From: Pseudomonas parafulva
GTDB lineage: Bacteria > Pseudomonadota > Gammaproteobacteria > Pseudomonadales > Pseudomonadaceae
Length of the DNA stretch: 64,000 bases
Direction: 5' to 3'
Assembly: GCF_000800255.1 (NCBI RefSeq)
Contig: NZ_CP009747.1
Coordinates: 4,340,001-4,404,000, forward strand
A program made the position numbers and the translations under genes. Below the pieces are notes generated by a model. It searched no databases and was not told the DNA's origin. It worked only from the letters and a program-made list of their open reading frames with translations. Every line of letters starts with the position of its first letter. Within the stretch, counting starts at the first letter, position 1. Shown here piece by piece: positions 1 through 9,423 of the stretch.

Positions 1-21
1 TAATAGAAGTCAGGTAGACAA

Positions 22-45
22 AGACCCCAGTGCGACCTGGGGTCT
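22..45. terminator. Perfect 9-bp stem-loop
   Basis: AGACCCCAG at 22-30 pairs with CTGGGGTCT at 37-45 around a 6-base loop. Three more pairs form beyond one mismatch. Read leftward, the stem is followed by TTTGTC, so it could terminate a leftward transcript. Read rightward there is no T-run. It may also be part of the transposon end. Confidence 0.4.
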
Positions 46-46
46 C

Positions 47-222
47 TGTGGATAAGTCAGTTTTGGAAGCCTGACCCTTCCATTGTCTATCCCTTGCATG
101 TGGGACGTCAAGTCCCGCACGACTTCGTTCATCCACAAGAAAGTTGGCGTTATCCACAGCGCAAGGTGCTGGCGGATGCCCGGCCGGCAAGGGTTTGCTG
201 CAGTCCTGACAAATTATCCCCA
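47..222. promoter_or_regulatory. Cluster of DnaA-box-like 9-mers upstream of tnsA
   Basis: Exact TTATCCACA boxes occur at 150-158 (+) and 47-55 (-). One-mismatch versions are at 129-137 (TCATCCACA) and 214-222 (TTATCCCCA). Two exact copies in 266 bp is far above chance. The role is unknown: DnaA control of tns expression, or a replication signal, are both possible. No rep gene is near. Confidence 0.45.
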
Positions 223-266
223 GTCAGCGCTGCGGCTGCTTTCCCCACCATAAAGGGAAGAAAGAC

Positions 267-1226
267 ATGAACAGGCAGCATCAATTCGACCTCATCATGA
301 GTCGACAAAGAGACTTTCAGTGGGGCGATCCGTACGTTCCTTCAACGTTGGCGGTTCCTCGAGAAGCCCCTAAAAAGTCCCGTATCTCGCGTCTGAACAG
401 CCGAAAGCTCAATCGTGCTATCCATGCAATGTCCAACCCTGAGCGTGTTTTCATTCAGCTGGCTCTGCACTCTCCATGCTTGCTTGATATGCATGAGCAG
501 CGAATGCTCTCGCCATATGAAGCTCGCCACCCGCTGAGTGGCCATCCGTTTATGAAGGGTAGGTTCCCGGCGCCTGTTCGTGGCACTGTAGAAATCGCCA
601 ATGAAATCGGGTTCAAGCATTTCGAAGTAACAGTGCGGGTTGGAGGTGTCTGGCGCAGGATGCCGTTCCCTTATCAAGGCGACCTACTCCTCTATTTGCT
701 GGGTGCCAATGGCGTCCCTTACGCCGTGAATTGGACGGTCAAGGATCAAGGCGCGGCTTTTGGTGAGCGGCGTATCTCCAGTCTGAAGACCCCGGCCCAG
801 CAGCGGAAAGATCGAGAATACGCGGAAGGACGCGCTGAACTGGAGGCGGCTTACTACGCAAGTGCTGGCATCAGGACGGTGAAAGCGTCTTTGGACAGCA
901 TTGCTCCTACCGTACAGGCCAACCTTGGCCTGATTTTTCCGATGCATGGCTTGTCGCTGTCCCACCCCATAGAGCTGCTGTCCGATTTCAGTGCAGAGGT
1001 CAAAGAATTCATCGCCAAGGGTGAGCCCGCCTTTCTGGTGATTTCTAAATTTAGTAAACGTTGGGGCGCTCCTAGACAGTTTACGGCGCGGTTTTACCAA
1101 GACATTTGGGAAGGAAGGTTGAAGGTAAATTTCTTCCAGCCAATCCTCATTGATCACCCTCTGGAAACAGAGGGAGGTGATCTGATGCAGGTATACGACT
1201 CGCTTTTTACGGAGCAAGTCTCATGA
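267..1226 (+). CDS. tnsA: TnsA-like transposon endonuclease
   Basis: Restriction-type nuclease that would cut the 5' ends of the transposon so that it excises by double-strand breaks together with TnsB. The protein has 319 residues, a little longer than Tn7 TnsA (about 270). Candidate catalytic residues are E59, D139 (in QGDLLL) and K159 (in NWTVKD), the E-D-K order of TnsA. LLDMHEQ at residues 72-78 matches the LDxxEQ segment of Tn7 TnsA. A GGGAAGAAAG ribosome site precedes the ATG. The stop overlaps the tnsB start by 4 bases, so the two are translationally coupled. Assignment rests on these motifs and on gene order. Confidence 0.8.
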   Translation: MNRQHQFDLIMSRQRDFQWGDPYVPSTLAVPREAPKKSRISRLNSRKLNRAIHAMSNPERVFIQLALHSPCLLDMHEQRMLSPYEARHPLSGHPFMKGRFPAPVRGTVEIANEIGFKHFEVTVRVGGVWRRMPFPYQGDLLLYLLGANGVPYAVNWTVKDQGAAFGERRISSLKTPAQQRKDREYAEGRAELEAAYYASAGIRTVKASLDSIAPTVQANLGLIFPMHGLSLSHPIELLSDFSAEVKEFIAKGEPAFLVISKFSKRWGAPRQFTARFYQDIWEGRLKVNFFQPILIDHPLETEGGDLMQVYDSLFTEQVS

Positions 1227-3223
1227 TTACTGGCGCTCAATTGATCGCACCCGAAGGGTTTGGGGAACTCTGCAAAGGTGTTACTTACTACTTTCTTGTG
1301 AATGATCCAAGCCATAACCGAGCTCGGCTAATAGAGTTCATCATTGGGAAAAATCCTGTTCCGATCCTGATAACTTTAACCTCAACTCAATTCGAAGAAG
1401 CGCTAGAGACCGGAGTACTTCTGGAAACCGGAGTGGTAGATAAGTATCCGCCCTGGCTGAAACGTATCGAAGGTGTAGCCATATCTCACCTAGAGGAGTG
1501 TCGCGTTTCTGCCAAGGAATCCTATGACGAAAAGGTTAACCGTCGTTTCCTTGCGATTTCTGACCTGGTGCGCGACACCAAAAAAATTCTCATCAGCAAG
1601 AATCCAAACGCCGTGATCAATGCTTGCGCCAATGCCTCTATCCCTAGACAGAATGCTGCGCGGCTACGTCTGTGGTTCTACGCCTACATCACGTTTGGGC
1701 GTAACAAGTGGGCGTTGATGCCACGAACTCACTGTATAGGTGGGTGGGACAGGACGGGACCAAATCGCACGGTAAAACTCGGACGGCCTTCTCCTTTGGG
1801 TAAGAAGGCAGGATATCCCTGCGATTTGGAAATGCAGAAGAAAATATGCTCGGGTTATGTACGATTTACATCACCATCCCATACTTGGCATAGAATTCGT
1901 CGTGAGATACTTATCAATGAATTTGGGTGTCGTGCGATTGAAAAGTCTGGGAACTATATGTTTATTCATCCCGAGGGGCTTCCTTTTCCGTCTCTAGCAC
2001 AGATTCAGTATTGGATCAGAAAGAATTTCAGCTTGCGAAAGCGTGAAGTCGCGCAGAAAGGTGCGAACAAGGCGCGCGCTAGGGCAGGTGATAAAGGAAG
2101 TTTCTCAGAAAAATTGATTAATGTTAATCAGCTTTCTGAGTTCGATGGGTACTATATTAGTGAAAAACTAAGCGGCCTGACTGAGGGAAGTGTAGTTGAC
2201 TCCTTTTGCGTCGTTCGTGCAGTTTGCGGTGTATCAGGAGCCATCGTCGGAATTGGATTTTCCGAAGGTAGGGAAAACATGGAGTCCTATCGGATGTGTT
2301 TATTCTCCATGGCTTTGAATAAGGTCAAATTCTGTGAGCTTTTTGGCGTTGAGATCGCGCCCGAACACTGGCCCTGCGAGGGCTTATCCGGTAGCGTCGT
2401 CTTTGATAGAGGCCCCGGTGCAAATTATGATGTCGAGCCACAGATTAACTGGCTCGGTGAGCTTGAGCTAACGCCGGTATTTTCGGGTCAATCTAAATCG
2501 ACAGTCGAGTCATCGCATCCACGCGATAAAAATGATCTGGAGCAGCCAGTAGTCGTCCAAAGCAAACTGAATTTCGTCACCATGGCCAGGCGGGAGATCA
2601 GGCAGGTGCTGGAGGACAACCTAGGGTCTGATGCTACCCGTAGAATGGAGGAGGCCCTCATTCTCGCAGGAGTAAAGGCCACACCTATCGGGGTTTGGAA
2701 TTATTGGAGTGGACGTGGGCGTGATTCATCTATCGGAATGCAGTTCGAAACTGCCGTTAGATCCTTCCTTGCTCAGCATCCTGCAACCATCAAGCAAGAC
2801 GCCGTGTATTTTTATGGCCGAAAATATAGGTCGCCCGAACTAGAAGCTACAGGCGTTTTTGACCGAGTATCAAAAGACTCTGTGATTCAAATAAGTGTCT
2901 ACGTGCTTACCATGTGTGTTCGCCATATTTGGCTTGATCTAAACGGTGTTTTGTACGAGCTTGATATGGTGCGCACTATTAGGACCCTTGGGGGGGAAAG
3001 AGATATCTCTTTGCGTAAGCTACAAGAGATTGACGGTCTTAGGCGCGCTGAGGTAGCTAAAATAATGGAGCAGAGATCGGCGTTGCAGCAGGTCCAGCGG
3101 GATGCTTTCAAGCATGAAACGGGAGAGGATTGGCAAGCAGTTAAGCGCATAAAGGGACGGCCGTCAAAAAGCGCAGCTTCAAAGCGTGATAAATCGGATT
3201 TCGATAGAAGCCGAGGGAAGTAG
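1223..3223 (+). CDS. tnsB: TnsB-like DDE transposase
   Basis: Retroviral-integrase-fold transposase that binds the repeated end sites and joins the 3' ends to target DNA. It has 666 residues, close to Tn7 TnsB (702). The catalytic triad can be read as D308 (EFDGYY), D395 (VVFDRGPG) and E429 (STVESSHPRD). The D-to-E spacing of 34 is typical of the family. Residues before about 290 would hold the DNA-binding helix-turn-helix part. A basic C-terminal tail (KRIKGRPSKSAASKRDKS) is where TnsB proteins contact TnsC. It sits between tnsA (4-base overlap) and tnsC (2-base gap). Confidence 0.88.
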   Translation: MITGAQLIAPEGFGELCKGVTYYFLVNDPSHNRARLIEFIIGKNPVPILITLTSTQFEEALETGVLLETGVVDKYPPWLKRIEGVAISHLEECRVSAKESYDEKVNRRFLAISDLVRDTKKILISKNPNAVINACANASIPRQNAARLRLWFYAYITFGRNKWALMPRTHCIGGWDRTGPNRTVKLGRPSPLGKKAGYPCDLEMQKKICSGYVRFTSPSHTWHRIRREILINEFGCRAIEKSGNYMFIHPEGLPFPSLAQIQYWIRKNFSLRKREVAQKGANKARARAGDKGSFSEKLINVNQLSEFDGYYISEKLSGLTEGSVVDSFCVVRAVCGVSGAIVGIGFSEGRENMESYRMCLFSMALNKVKFCELFGVEIAPEHWPCEGLSGSVVFDRGPGANYDVEPQINWLGELELTPVFSGQSKSTVESSHPRDKNDLEQPVVVQSKLNFVTMARREIRQVLEDNLGSDATRRMEEALILAGVKATPIGVWNYWSGRGRDSSIGMQFETAVRSFLAQHPATIKQDAVYFYGRKYRSPELEATGVFDRVSKDSVIQISVYVLTMCVRHIWLDLNGVLYELDMVRTIRTLGGERDISLRKLQEIDGLRRAEVAKIMEQRSALQQVQRDAFKHETGEDWQAVKRIKGRPSKSAASKRDKSDFDRSRGK

Positions 3224-3225
3224 AG

Positions 3226-4569
3226 ATGAGCGGATCACTGCAAGAACGCTTCATTTTCGCCATGGATAATGAATTTGTCCGGAAAGCGATTACTGTGAAG
3301 CCTGATCCCGTTTCCGCGCTAGCTAGCGCGGAGCCATTCATGGCGGCAACAATACTTGCCGATGCATTAAAGCAATCGTTCATACCTAATCAATTTTCCC
3401 TCGATTTTATACATGAAATGGTTGGTCGAGCTTTTATGCATCATTGCTATGTTTTTTCAAGCGAGGCCGAGCATCAGGCGAAGATTTATACTCCTCCCAT
3501 AACGGAAGTTGTACCAATATGCCTAACGGGTTTGGCGGGATTGGGTAAGAGTCGTACAATTGATGCTTTGAAAAAAGTAATGCCGGCTCCATCTCAGTTT
3601 CATTCGCCATACTTTGACGGGGCACTGAATCTAGAATCCTACTGGTACGCAAGTGCGGAAGGAAAGGAGAGCGGCAAGAGCTTGCTCTTATGGTTTTTGT
3701 TTGGAGGCTCAGATCGAAAAAGTGGTAATTTTGATAGGCTACTGCTTGAGTGTCGGCGCCGTGCATACAGGGATATAGTTTCGTTGCTTTTACTTGATGA
3801 AACTCAGCACATCAGCCTAGGTTTAGGTATAGCGAGGATCGTTACTATTCTGCTGACATTGATGCGAATAGGCCCGCCAGCAGTTTTCGTATCTAACTTC
3901 AGTCTTGGGCATAAGCTCTTCAAACGCAACAATGAGGACAAGCAGCGTTTACTCCCCGAACCTCGGATCATGCTGCCCGATGAGGTTGGCAGTAAGGACT
4001 GGAAGGCATATGCAAATGAGTGCGTCAGGGTCAGCGGCGGTCATATCCGCACCCGAGGAGGAGATTTTGCCGCAGAGCTCCATCGATACACATTCGGGAT
4101 TAAGCGGATCGCGGTGCATCTATTGAAGCAGGCATACATCGAAAGTCGAAAATCTGGACGGGCCTGGATTGAGATGGATGACCTCGGTAGCGCCTTTCGT
4201 TCTGCGGAGTTTTCCGCCAACGCGGGCGATGTCCAAGCTCTCCATAATTTGGCATTAGGTGAACGACGATTGCAGAAGGCTCGCCCCGATTTGTGGTGTC
4301 CGTTTGATCTGCCGACGGCTTATACGAGTAGCGTTGCACAGTCGGTCATTGCCGAGCGAGATAGACAGGTGGCCGAAACGATCTTCGATTCTGCCCTCAA
4401 CGCGGCAGAGCGCACCGCGAAGGCGCAAATTGTACAGCCTAGTGACAAAAGGCCTAGCAAAAGCTCTCGGAGGCCGCCTGCAGCAAAGCTGAGTGAGGAG
4501 GAACAGAAAAAACTGTTCTTCGAATATGAAAGCAGGGGTCAGAAGCCTTCTAAGCAGCAAACGCGCTGA
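3226..4569 (+). CDS. tnsC: TnsC-like AAA+ ATPase, transposition regulator
   Basis: ATP-dependent connector between the TnsAB transposase and the target-selection protein. It has 447 residues, against 555 in Tn7. Walker A is GLAGLGKS with K108 and S109; Walker B is LLLLDE with D191 and E192 followed by TQHI, as in TnsC/TniB proteins. The C-terminal 60 residues are basic and low in complexity. It is the last gene of the tnsABC run. No TnsD, TniQ or TnsE gene follows, so how this element picks its target is not evident here. Confidence 0.87.
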   Translation: MSGSLQERFIFAMDNEFVRKAITVKPDPVSALASAEPFMAATILADALKQSFIPNQFSLDFIHEMVGRAFMHHCYVFSSEAEHQAKIYTPPITEVVPICLTGLAGLGKSRTIDALKKVMPAPSQFHSPYFDGALNLESYWYASAEGKESGKSLLLWFLFGGSDRKSGNFDRLLLECRRRAYRDIVSLLLLDETQHISLGLGIARIVTILLTLMRIGPPAVFVSNFSLGHKLFKRNNEDKQRLLPEPRIMLPDEVGSKDWKAYANECVRVSGGHIRTRGGDFAAELHRYTFGIKRIAVHLLKQAYIESRKSGRAWIEMDDLGSAFRSAEFSANAGDVQALHNLALGERRLQKARPDLWCPFDLPTAYTSSVAQSVIAERDRQVAETIFDSALNAAERTAKAQIVQPSDKRPSKSSRRPPAAKLSEEEQKKLFFEYESRGQKPSKQQTR

Positions 4570-4768
4570 GAAAAATTCTATTAAGTATAGGGTGGCTATC
4601 CATTTGCCGTCTTCAGGTGGTCAAGCCCAGAGGTTTTGCTTGATCAACTGGCCCCCCGGTGAGCATCTTTGAGGCAAAGCAGGCTCTATCCCGCTCGAAC
4701 GATTGTGGAATCTAAGGCTACCGGATAGCTTGTAGGTCACTGACGATAGCTCCCACAGAGACGCCGAC

Positions 4769-5416
4769 ATGTCCCTTGCAGCTCAAGAGCGTAGTGCTCT
4801 CTCAGCGTTACTTGCACGCACAGCTGACAATTCTGCTTTCTACACGCTGCTCACAGCGGCTGACGGGGTGCGCGAGATCAATGAGCTGGCAGGTCTTAAG
4901 GTTGACCCTCGGTATCGTTTGGTTCGTGTTGACCGTCGGCTGGGACCGGCAAAGAATGAGTTCGAAGTTGCCCTGGTCGACGATATCGAGATGTCAGTGG
5001 CCTTTTACGACAAGGTCACGCTCGTGTGTGTCCCAGAAGTCAGTAGCCGACTCCTTGCGCGCAACTCAATCTGGCGATCGGCGAGTAGCCGTCATTCCCC
5101 AGCTCTCCGCGATATTTCACAGCAGGTGTTTTTCAACTACATCGTTCAGCACTACGACATCGTCCTAGCAGCGGACACGATGACAGATGGCGGCAATTTT
5201 AATTGGCACCGCCAGGTCTCTAGGGCGATTGAGAAAGGTCTCTACGCCTTCGTGTGCGACCCAACAACGCAAGCCCTTCAGTCAATTCCAACGCAGGGCG
5301 CGCTCAACGATTTGCTGGATCAGGCATGGTCTGATACCAATCATGAGGCCTTGCGAGCCGTTATCTCGCTTTCTCCTTTGGCCAGTCGTCTGGAAATAGA
5401 CAATAAGCCCGTGTAG
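4769..5416 (+). CDS. Uncharacterised protein in the target-selector position
   Basis: A 215-residue soluble protein that I do not recognise. It has no signal peptide, membrane segment or obvious zinc or nucleotide motif. The middle part (FYDKVTLVCVPEVSSRLL, then FNYIVQHYDIVLAADTMTDG) looks like a folded alpha/beta domain. It starts 199 bp after tnsC and reads the same way, in the place where tnsD or tniQ would normally lie. It ends 8 bases before a 33-bp repeat that recurs at 20,773. It could be a transposon accessory protein or simply cargo. Confidence 0.6.
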   Translation: MSLAAQERSALSALLARTADNSAFYTLLTAADGVREINELAGLKVDPRYRLVRVDRRLGPAKNEFEVALVDDIEMSVAFYDKVTLVCVPEVSSRLLARNSIWRSASSRHSPALRDISQQVFFNYIVQHYDIVLAADTMTDGGNFNWHRQVSRAIEKGLYAFVCDPTTQALQSIPTQGALNDLLDQAWSDTNHEALRAVISLSPLASRLEIDNKPV

Positions 5417-5423
5417 CGCTGCG

Positions 5424-5456
5424 TGTAGGTTTTGAATGCTGGTGACCGTTGCAGCA
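5424..5456 (+). repeat. Copy 1 of 33-bp direct repeat
   Basis: It matches 20,773-20,805 at 30 of 33 positions in direct orientation; all three mismatches are T-to-A. It begins TGTAGGTTT and ends GTTGCAGCA. The similarity stops sharply at both edges. The pair brackets the arsenic, fluoride and IS3 segment. Confidence 0.75.
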
Positions 5457-5528
5457 GAGGATCTACGTTAAGTCACTTACTGCAGCATCTGAGAAGATGG
5501 GGCCTGACCATGGTCCGGAGGGAGTGAA

Positions 5529-6605
5529 ATGAAAGCCCATGCAGAGCGCTTGTGGGATGTAGTCATCATTGGCGGAGGACAAGCCGCCCTGGCAACGGCG
5601 TACTTCCTGCGCCGGACAGATCTCTCGTTCATCATCCTCGATGCCGAGCAGGGCGCCGGTGGTGCTTGGCGACACGGCTGGGATTCCCTGCGGCTGTTCT
5701 CGCCAGCCACCTGGAGCTCCATTCCCGGTTGGATGATGCCGCCTGCTCAGGATGGCTATCCGTCTCGCGAACATGTCATCGACTACCTCACCCAGTATGA
5801 GGCGCGCTATCAGTTTCCGATTGAACGGCCGGTACGTGTCACCTCAGTCGAGCGCTTAGCCGGCGCGTTACATGTCCATTCAGAGTCTGGCCATTGGGAT
5901 GCCAAAGCTGTGGTCAGTGCCACAGGCACTTGGAGCAATCCGAACATACCTGCCTACCCCGGCGCTGAGCTGTTCCGTGGCCAACAGCTGCATTCGGCTG
6001 TTTACGTTGAACCGCAGGCCTTCTCTGGCAAGCGCGTGCTGGTCGTCGGCGGCGGCAACTCCGGCGCTCAGATTCTCGCAGAGGTTTCCAAAGTAGCGGA
6101 TGCGACCTGGGTAACCCCTACCGATCCAGTTTTCCTACCTGATGATGTAGATGGCCGAGTGCTGTTCGAGCGGGCCACAGAGCGCTGGAAAGCGCAGATG
6201 GAGGGGCGTGTCATTGAGCAGCCGGTCGGCGGGTTGGGCGACGTAGTAATGGTCCCGCCTGTGGTGGAGGCGCGTGAGCGAGACGTTCTGCACGCGGTGA
6301 GACCCTTCGTTCGTTTCACCCCTGACGGTGTGGTCTGGGCAGACGGCTCGGAAACCGCAGTGGATGCAGTGATCTGGTGCACCGGGTTCAAACCCGCCTT
6401 GGGACACCTCGTCAGCCTTGGGGTTGTTACTGAGCAAGGACGTGTAGAGGTCGAAGGGACCCGATCTGTGAGTGAGCCCAGACTGTGGCTGGTGGGCTAT
6501 GGCGAGTGGACAGGTTCTGCATCAGCAACCTTGATCGGGGTGATCCGCACTGCCCGCAGTACTGCAGCTGAAATCGAGCAGTTTGTGGTGAAAGCGGAGG
6601 CCTGA
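5529..6605 (+). CDS. Flavin-dependent monooxygenase-like protein (ArsO-like)
   Basis: A 358-residue FAD/NAD(P)-binding protein. The N-terminal FAD-binding motif is [11 protein letters not shown] (residues 12-22). The second nucleotide site is [12 protein letters not shown], near residue 170. Late ATGTWSNP and WCTGFKP elements are typical of flavin monooxygenases. Proteins of this type, called ArsO, recur in Pseudomonas ars clusters; their reaction is not settled. It converges on arsJ across a shared hairpin. It resembles the second monooxygenase at 18,819 along its length (for example DSLRLFSP versus DSLQLFSP), so the two are paralogues. Confidence 0.75.
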   Translation: MKAHAERLWDVVIIGGGQAALATAYFLRRTDLSFIILDAEQGAGGAWRHGWDSLRLFSPATWSSIPGWMMPPAQDGYPSREHVIDYLTQYEARYQFPIERPVRVTSVERLAGALHVHSESGHWDAKAVVSATGTWSNPNIPAYPGAELFRGQQLHSAVYVEPQAFSGKRVLVVGGGNSGAQILAEVSKVADATWVTPTDPVFLPDDVDGRVLFERATERWKAQMEGRVIEQPVGGLGDVVMVPPVVEARERDVLHAVRPFVRFTPDGVVWADGSETAVDAVIWCTGFKPALGHLVSLGVVTEQGRVEVEGTRSVSEPRLWLVGYGEWTGSASATLIGVIRTARSTAAEIEQFVVKAEA

Positions 6606-6620
6606 TGGCCTCCGCATTTC
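6594..6620. terminator. Bidirectional terminator between convergent genes
   Basis: GCGGAGGCC (6594-6602) pairs perfectly with GGCCTCCGC (6607-6615) around TGAT. ATTTCC follows on the + strand. It overlaps the end of the monooxygenase gene and lies just before the arsJ stop. Confidence 0.65.
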
Positions 6621-6628
6621 CTCACGGA

Positions 6629-7870
6629 TCAGTGTATCTGTTGTGCCATTTCACTGTGCCTGGGCAGTGCGATCGAGATGAGTGCGGCAGCCAATACGAA
6701 GATGCTGGATACCCACAAACACGCCTCTAACCCGTAAGCTTGGAACACCCAACCTGACAGCAGTGTGCCGACCAAGCGCCCGAGGGCGTTGGACATGTAG
6801 TAGAAGCCCACATCCAAGGACACGCCGTCTTCCTTGGCATAGCTGACGATCAGGTAGCTGTGCAGCGACGAGTTCACGGCGAACAGCACGCCGAACAGCA
6901 TCAACCCACCGAGCAGCACTACCTGCGCCGACCAGCCTGCCGACAGGCCCAGGGCAATGAGCGCAGGTAGCCCGGCCAGGGCGATTGCCCAGATGAAGGC
7001 TGCTCGACCATCGGGCACATGTCCGCGCTTCTTGCCGGTGATATGGGGAGCAAACGACTGGACGATGCCGTAGCCGATGACCCACGCGGCCAAGAAACCG
7101 CCGACCAGCCAGAAGTCCCAGCCAAACTCAGAGCTCAGGTACACCGGCAGTGCCACAACGAACCAGACATCCCGCGCACCGAACAAAAACAGCCGTGCGG
7201 CCGAGAGAATGTTGATCGCCCGACTCTTGGACAGCATGTCACGGAACTTCGGTTTGGCCTTGGCCTTGCCCAAGTCTTTTTTCAGCAGCATCAGACTGCC
7301 GATCCAGATCAGGGCCAGCACCGCTGCCATAGCCAGTACCGCCTGGCTGAAACCGAGCAGCGCAAGCAGTCCTCCCCCTAGGAAGAAGCCCACGCCTTTG
7401 AGCGCGTTTTTCGAGCCCGTCAGGATGGCCACCCATTTGTAGAGGGTGCCTTGCTGGCTGTCCGGTACCAGGAGCTTGATGGAGCTCTTGGCGCTCATCT
7501 TGTTCAGGTCCTTGGCGATGCCGGAGAGCGCCTGGGCGACCATCACCCACGGCACCGTCAGCGAGGCTGCTGGTACCGTGAGCATAAGCAGGGCGACGAC
7601 CTGCATGCCAAGGCCGATGTTCATGGTGCGGTTGAGCCCCAGGCGGGCGCCGAGGTAGCCGCCCACGAGGTTGGTGATCACACCGAACACTTCGTAGAAC
7701 AGGAACAGCGCCGCGATCTGCAGCGGCGTGTAGCCCAGTGAATGGAAGTGCAGTACCACCAACATGCGCAATGCGCCGTCGGTGAGGGTGAAGGCCCAGT
7801 AATTGCCGGTAACCAGCAGGTACTGACGCACTTCCGCAGACAGGGCTGACAACGCCTTCATGATCGCCAT
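6629..7870 (-). CDS. arsJ: MFS transporter ArsJ, 1-arseno-3-phosphoglycerate efflux
   Basis: A 413-residue major-facilitator protein with about 12 hydrophobic segments. ArsJ works with a dedicated GAPDH: the enzyme makes 1-arseno-3-phosphoglycerate from glyceraldehyde-3-phosphate and arsenate, and ArsJ exports it, giving arsenate resistance without reduction. The GAPDH gene lies directly upstream (stop and start abut at 7870/7871), which is the diagnostic arrangement. It is the last gene of the ars operon reading leftward from 12,481. Confidence 0.9.
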   Translation of the reverse strand: MAIMKALSALSAEVRQYLLVTGNYWAFTLTDGALRMLVVLHFHSLGYTPLQIAALFLFYEVFGVITNLVGGYLGARLGLNRTMNIGLGMQVVALLMLTVPAASLTVPWVMVAQALSGIAKDLNKMSAKSSIKLLVPDSQQGTLYKWVAILTGSKNALKGVGFFLGGGLLALLGFSQAVLAMAAVLALIWIGSLMLLKKDLGKAKAKPKFRDMLSKSRAINILSAARLFLFGARDVWFVVALPVYLSSEFGWDFWLVGGFLAAWVIGYGIVQSFAPHITGKKRGHVPDGRAAFIWAIALAGLPALIALGLSAGWSAQVVLLGGLMLFGVLFAVNSSLHSYLIVSYAKEDGVSLDVGFYYMSNALGRLVGTLLSGWVFQAYGLEACLWVSSIFVLAAALISIALPRHSEMAQQIH

Positions 7871-8875
7871 TTACTCCGCTGCGCCGACCAGGCGTGCCAG
7901 TTCAACCGCACGGTTGGCGTAGCCCCACTCGTTGTCGTACCAGGCGTAGATCTTCACTTGGGTACCGTTGACTACGAGGGTGGACAGCGCATCGATGATT
8001 GAGGACCGCGGATCTGTGCGGTAGTCGATGGACACCAAGGGGCGTTCTTCGTAGCCCAGGATGTCCTTCAGCGGTCCTTCGGCTGCGGCTTTCAGCAGCG
8101 CGTTGACCTCTTCAGCCGTTGTCTCACGTTCCACTTCGAACACGCAGTCGGTCAGCGAGGCGTTGGCCAGTGGTACACGTACAGCGTGACCATTCAGCTT
8201 GCCGCGCAGCTCGGGGAAGATCTCGGCGATTGCGGTGGCAGATCCCGTGGTGGTCGGGATTAGGCTCATGCCCGAGGCTCGGGCGCGACGCAGGTCCTTG
8301 TGCGGTGTATCCAGAATGCTCTGGGTATTGGTGAGGTCGTGAATGGTGGTGATCGAGCCATGGCGGATGCCAAGGTTCTCGTGAATCACCTTGACCACCG
8401 GGGCCAGGCAGTTAGTGGTGCAGGAAGCGGCGGTGACGATACGGTGCTGCGCCGGGTCGAACTGGTGCTGGTTGACGCCCATCACCACGTTCAGTGCGCC
8501 TTTCTCCTTCACTGGAGCGCAGACGACCACACGTTTGACGCCCTGATCCAGATAGGCCTGGAGCACAGCTACCGACTTCATCTTGCCGCTGGCCTCGATG
8601 ACCAGGTCGCAGCCCGACCAGTCGGTGTCTGCGATGCTCTTGTTCGCAGTGACCTTGATGCGCTTGCCCTCGATCACTACCGAGTCGCCTTCTGCGCGGG
8701 CTTCACGGTGCCAGCGTCCGTGGATCGAATCGAAGTTGATCAGATGGGCATGGGTCTCGGCGTCACCGGCCGGGTCATTGATCTGCACAAACTCGAATTC
8801 CGGCCAGTCCCAGGACGCGCGAAGCGCCAAGCGACCAATACGGCCAAACCCATTGATACCTACTTTGATAGCCAT
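7871..8875 (-). CDS. gap: Glyceraldehyde-3-phosphate dehydrogenase, ArsJ partner
   Basis: A 334-residue GAPDH. It has the N-terminal NAD site [10 protein letters not shown], the active-site segment [10 protein letters not shown] (catalytic Cys at about residue 153), and a late [11 protein letters not shown] motif. In ars operons this paralogue feeds ArsJ with the unstable 1-arseno-3-phosphoglycerate, rather than serving glycolysis. This role is inferred from its position between the phosphatase gene and arsJ. Confidence 0.92.
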   Translation of the reverse strand: MAIKVGINGFGRIGRLALRASWDWPEFEFVQINDPAGDAETHAHLINFDSIHGRWHREARAEGDSVVIEGKRIKVTANKSIADTDWSGCDLVIEASGKMKSVAVLQAYLDQGVKRVVVCAPVKEKGALNVVMGVNQHQFDPAQHRIVTAASCTTNCLAPVVKVIHENLGIRHGSITTIHDLTNTQSILDTPHKDLRRARASGMSLIPTTTGSATAIAEIFPELRGKLNGHAVRVPLANASLTDCVFEVERETTAEEVNALLKAAAEGPLKDILGYEERPLVSIDYRTDPRSSIIDALSTLVVNGTQVKIYAWYDNEWGYANRAVELARLVGAAE

Positions 8876-8907
8876 GTTCTTGGTCTCGCATCGCGATTAG
8901 AGAAAAG

Positions 8908-9411
8908 TCAGAGGGTGTTGGAGAACTGGTTGATGTACTCAACGTGTGCAGGGTTCTGAATCGCACGTGGGCGCAGGGCCTGGACCTGAGCAACGGCTTC
9001 CTGCACAGGAATGCCGCACTCGATCATCAGGCAGGCCGCAAATAGGCCCGTGCGTCCAGAGCCGCCCTTGCAGTGAATGGCGATCGTCTTACCGGTCATC
9101 ACCAGCTCTTTCAGGCGGTCCCGGTGAGTGTTCCAGGCGGCAGCAAACGGCTCACCGGGTGCTTCGTCGTCCTCGACCGGCAGGTGGAACCATTCGAGGC
9201 CCAGCAGTTGGCACTCCTCGGGGAGCAGATCGATCTCGTTCTGCAGCAGTTCTTCACTTGGCATCAGGGTCACCAGCGCGCTCGCCCCAGCTTCGCGTAG
9301 CGTTGCCAGCGCCTGAGATACCGAGGTGTCCTTGGTACCAGGGCACGGAGTGAAGATCAGCTGGCCGATCAGCTCGGGACTAGCCAGCACGGAATAAGGG
9401 TGCAGTTGCAT
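8908..9411 (-). CDS. Dual-specificity/tyrosine phosphatase-like protein of ars operon
   Basis: A 167-residue protein of the Cys-based phosphatase fold. The P-loop is HCKGGSGRTG with C114 and R120. An acidic stretch (PVEDDEAPGE, 79-88) is placed to supply the general acid. This gene is often found next to gap and arsJ in Pseudomonas ars clusters, but its substrate is not known. It lies 32 bp upstream of gap and 12 bp downstream of arsH, clearly within the operon. Confidence 0.75.
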   Translation of the reverse strand: MQLHPYSVLASPELIGQLIFTPCPGTKDTSVSQALATLREAGASALVTLMPSEELLQNEIDLLPEECQLLGLEWFHLPVEDDEAPGEPFAAAWNTHRDRLKELVMTGKTIAIHCKGGSGRTGLFAACLMIECGIPVQEAVAQVQALRPRAIQNPAHVEYINQFSNTL

Positions 9412-9423
9412 GCTCAGAAAGCC

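Noticed and set aside
1..266. Right end of the large transposon inside the window
   Set aside because: No TG terminus followed by a site like AGAATTAAAACTGTC was found; the end probably lies upstream. The hairpin and DnaA-like boxes are reported on their own.
1..266. Plasmid or phage replication origin
   Set aside because: There are DnaA boxes, but no iterons, no A+T-rich unwinding element and no rep gene nearby.
684..1217. Long minus-strand frame inside tnsA
   Set aside because: No homology features; it mirrors the coding frame of tnsA and has no ribosome site.
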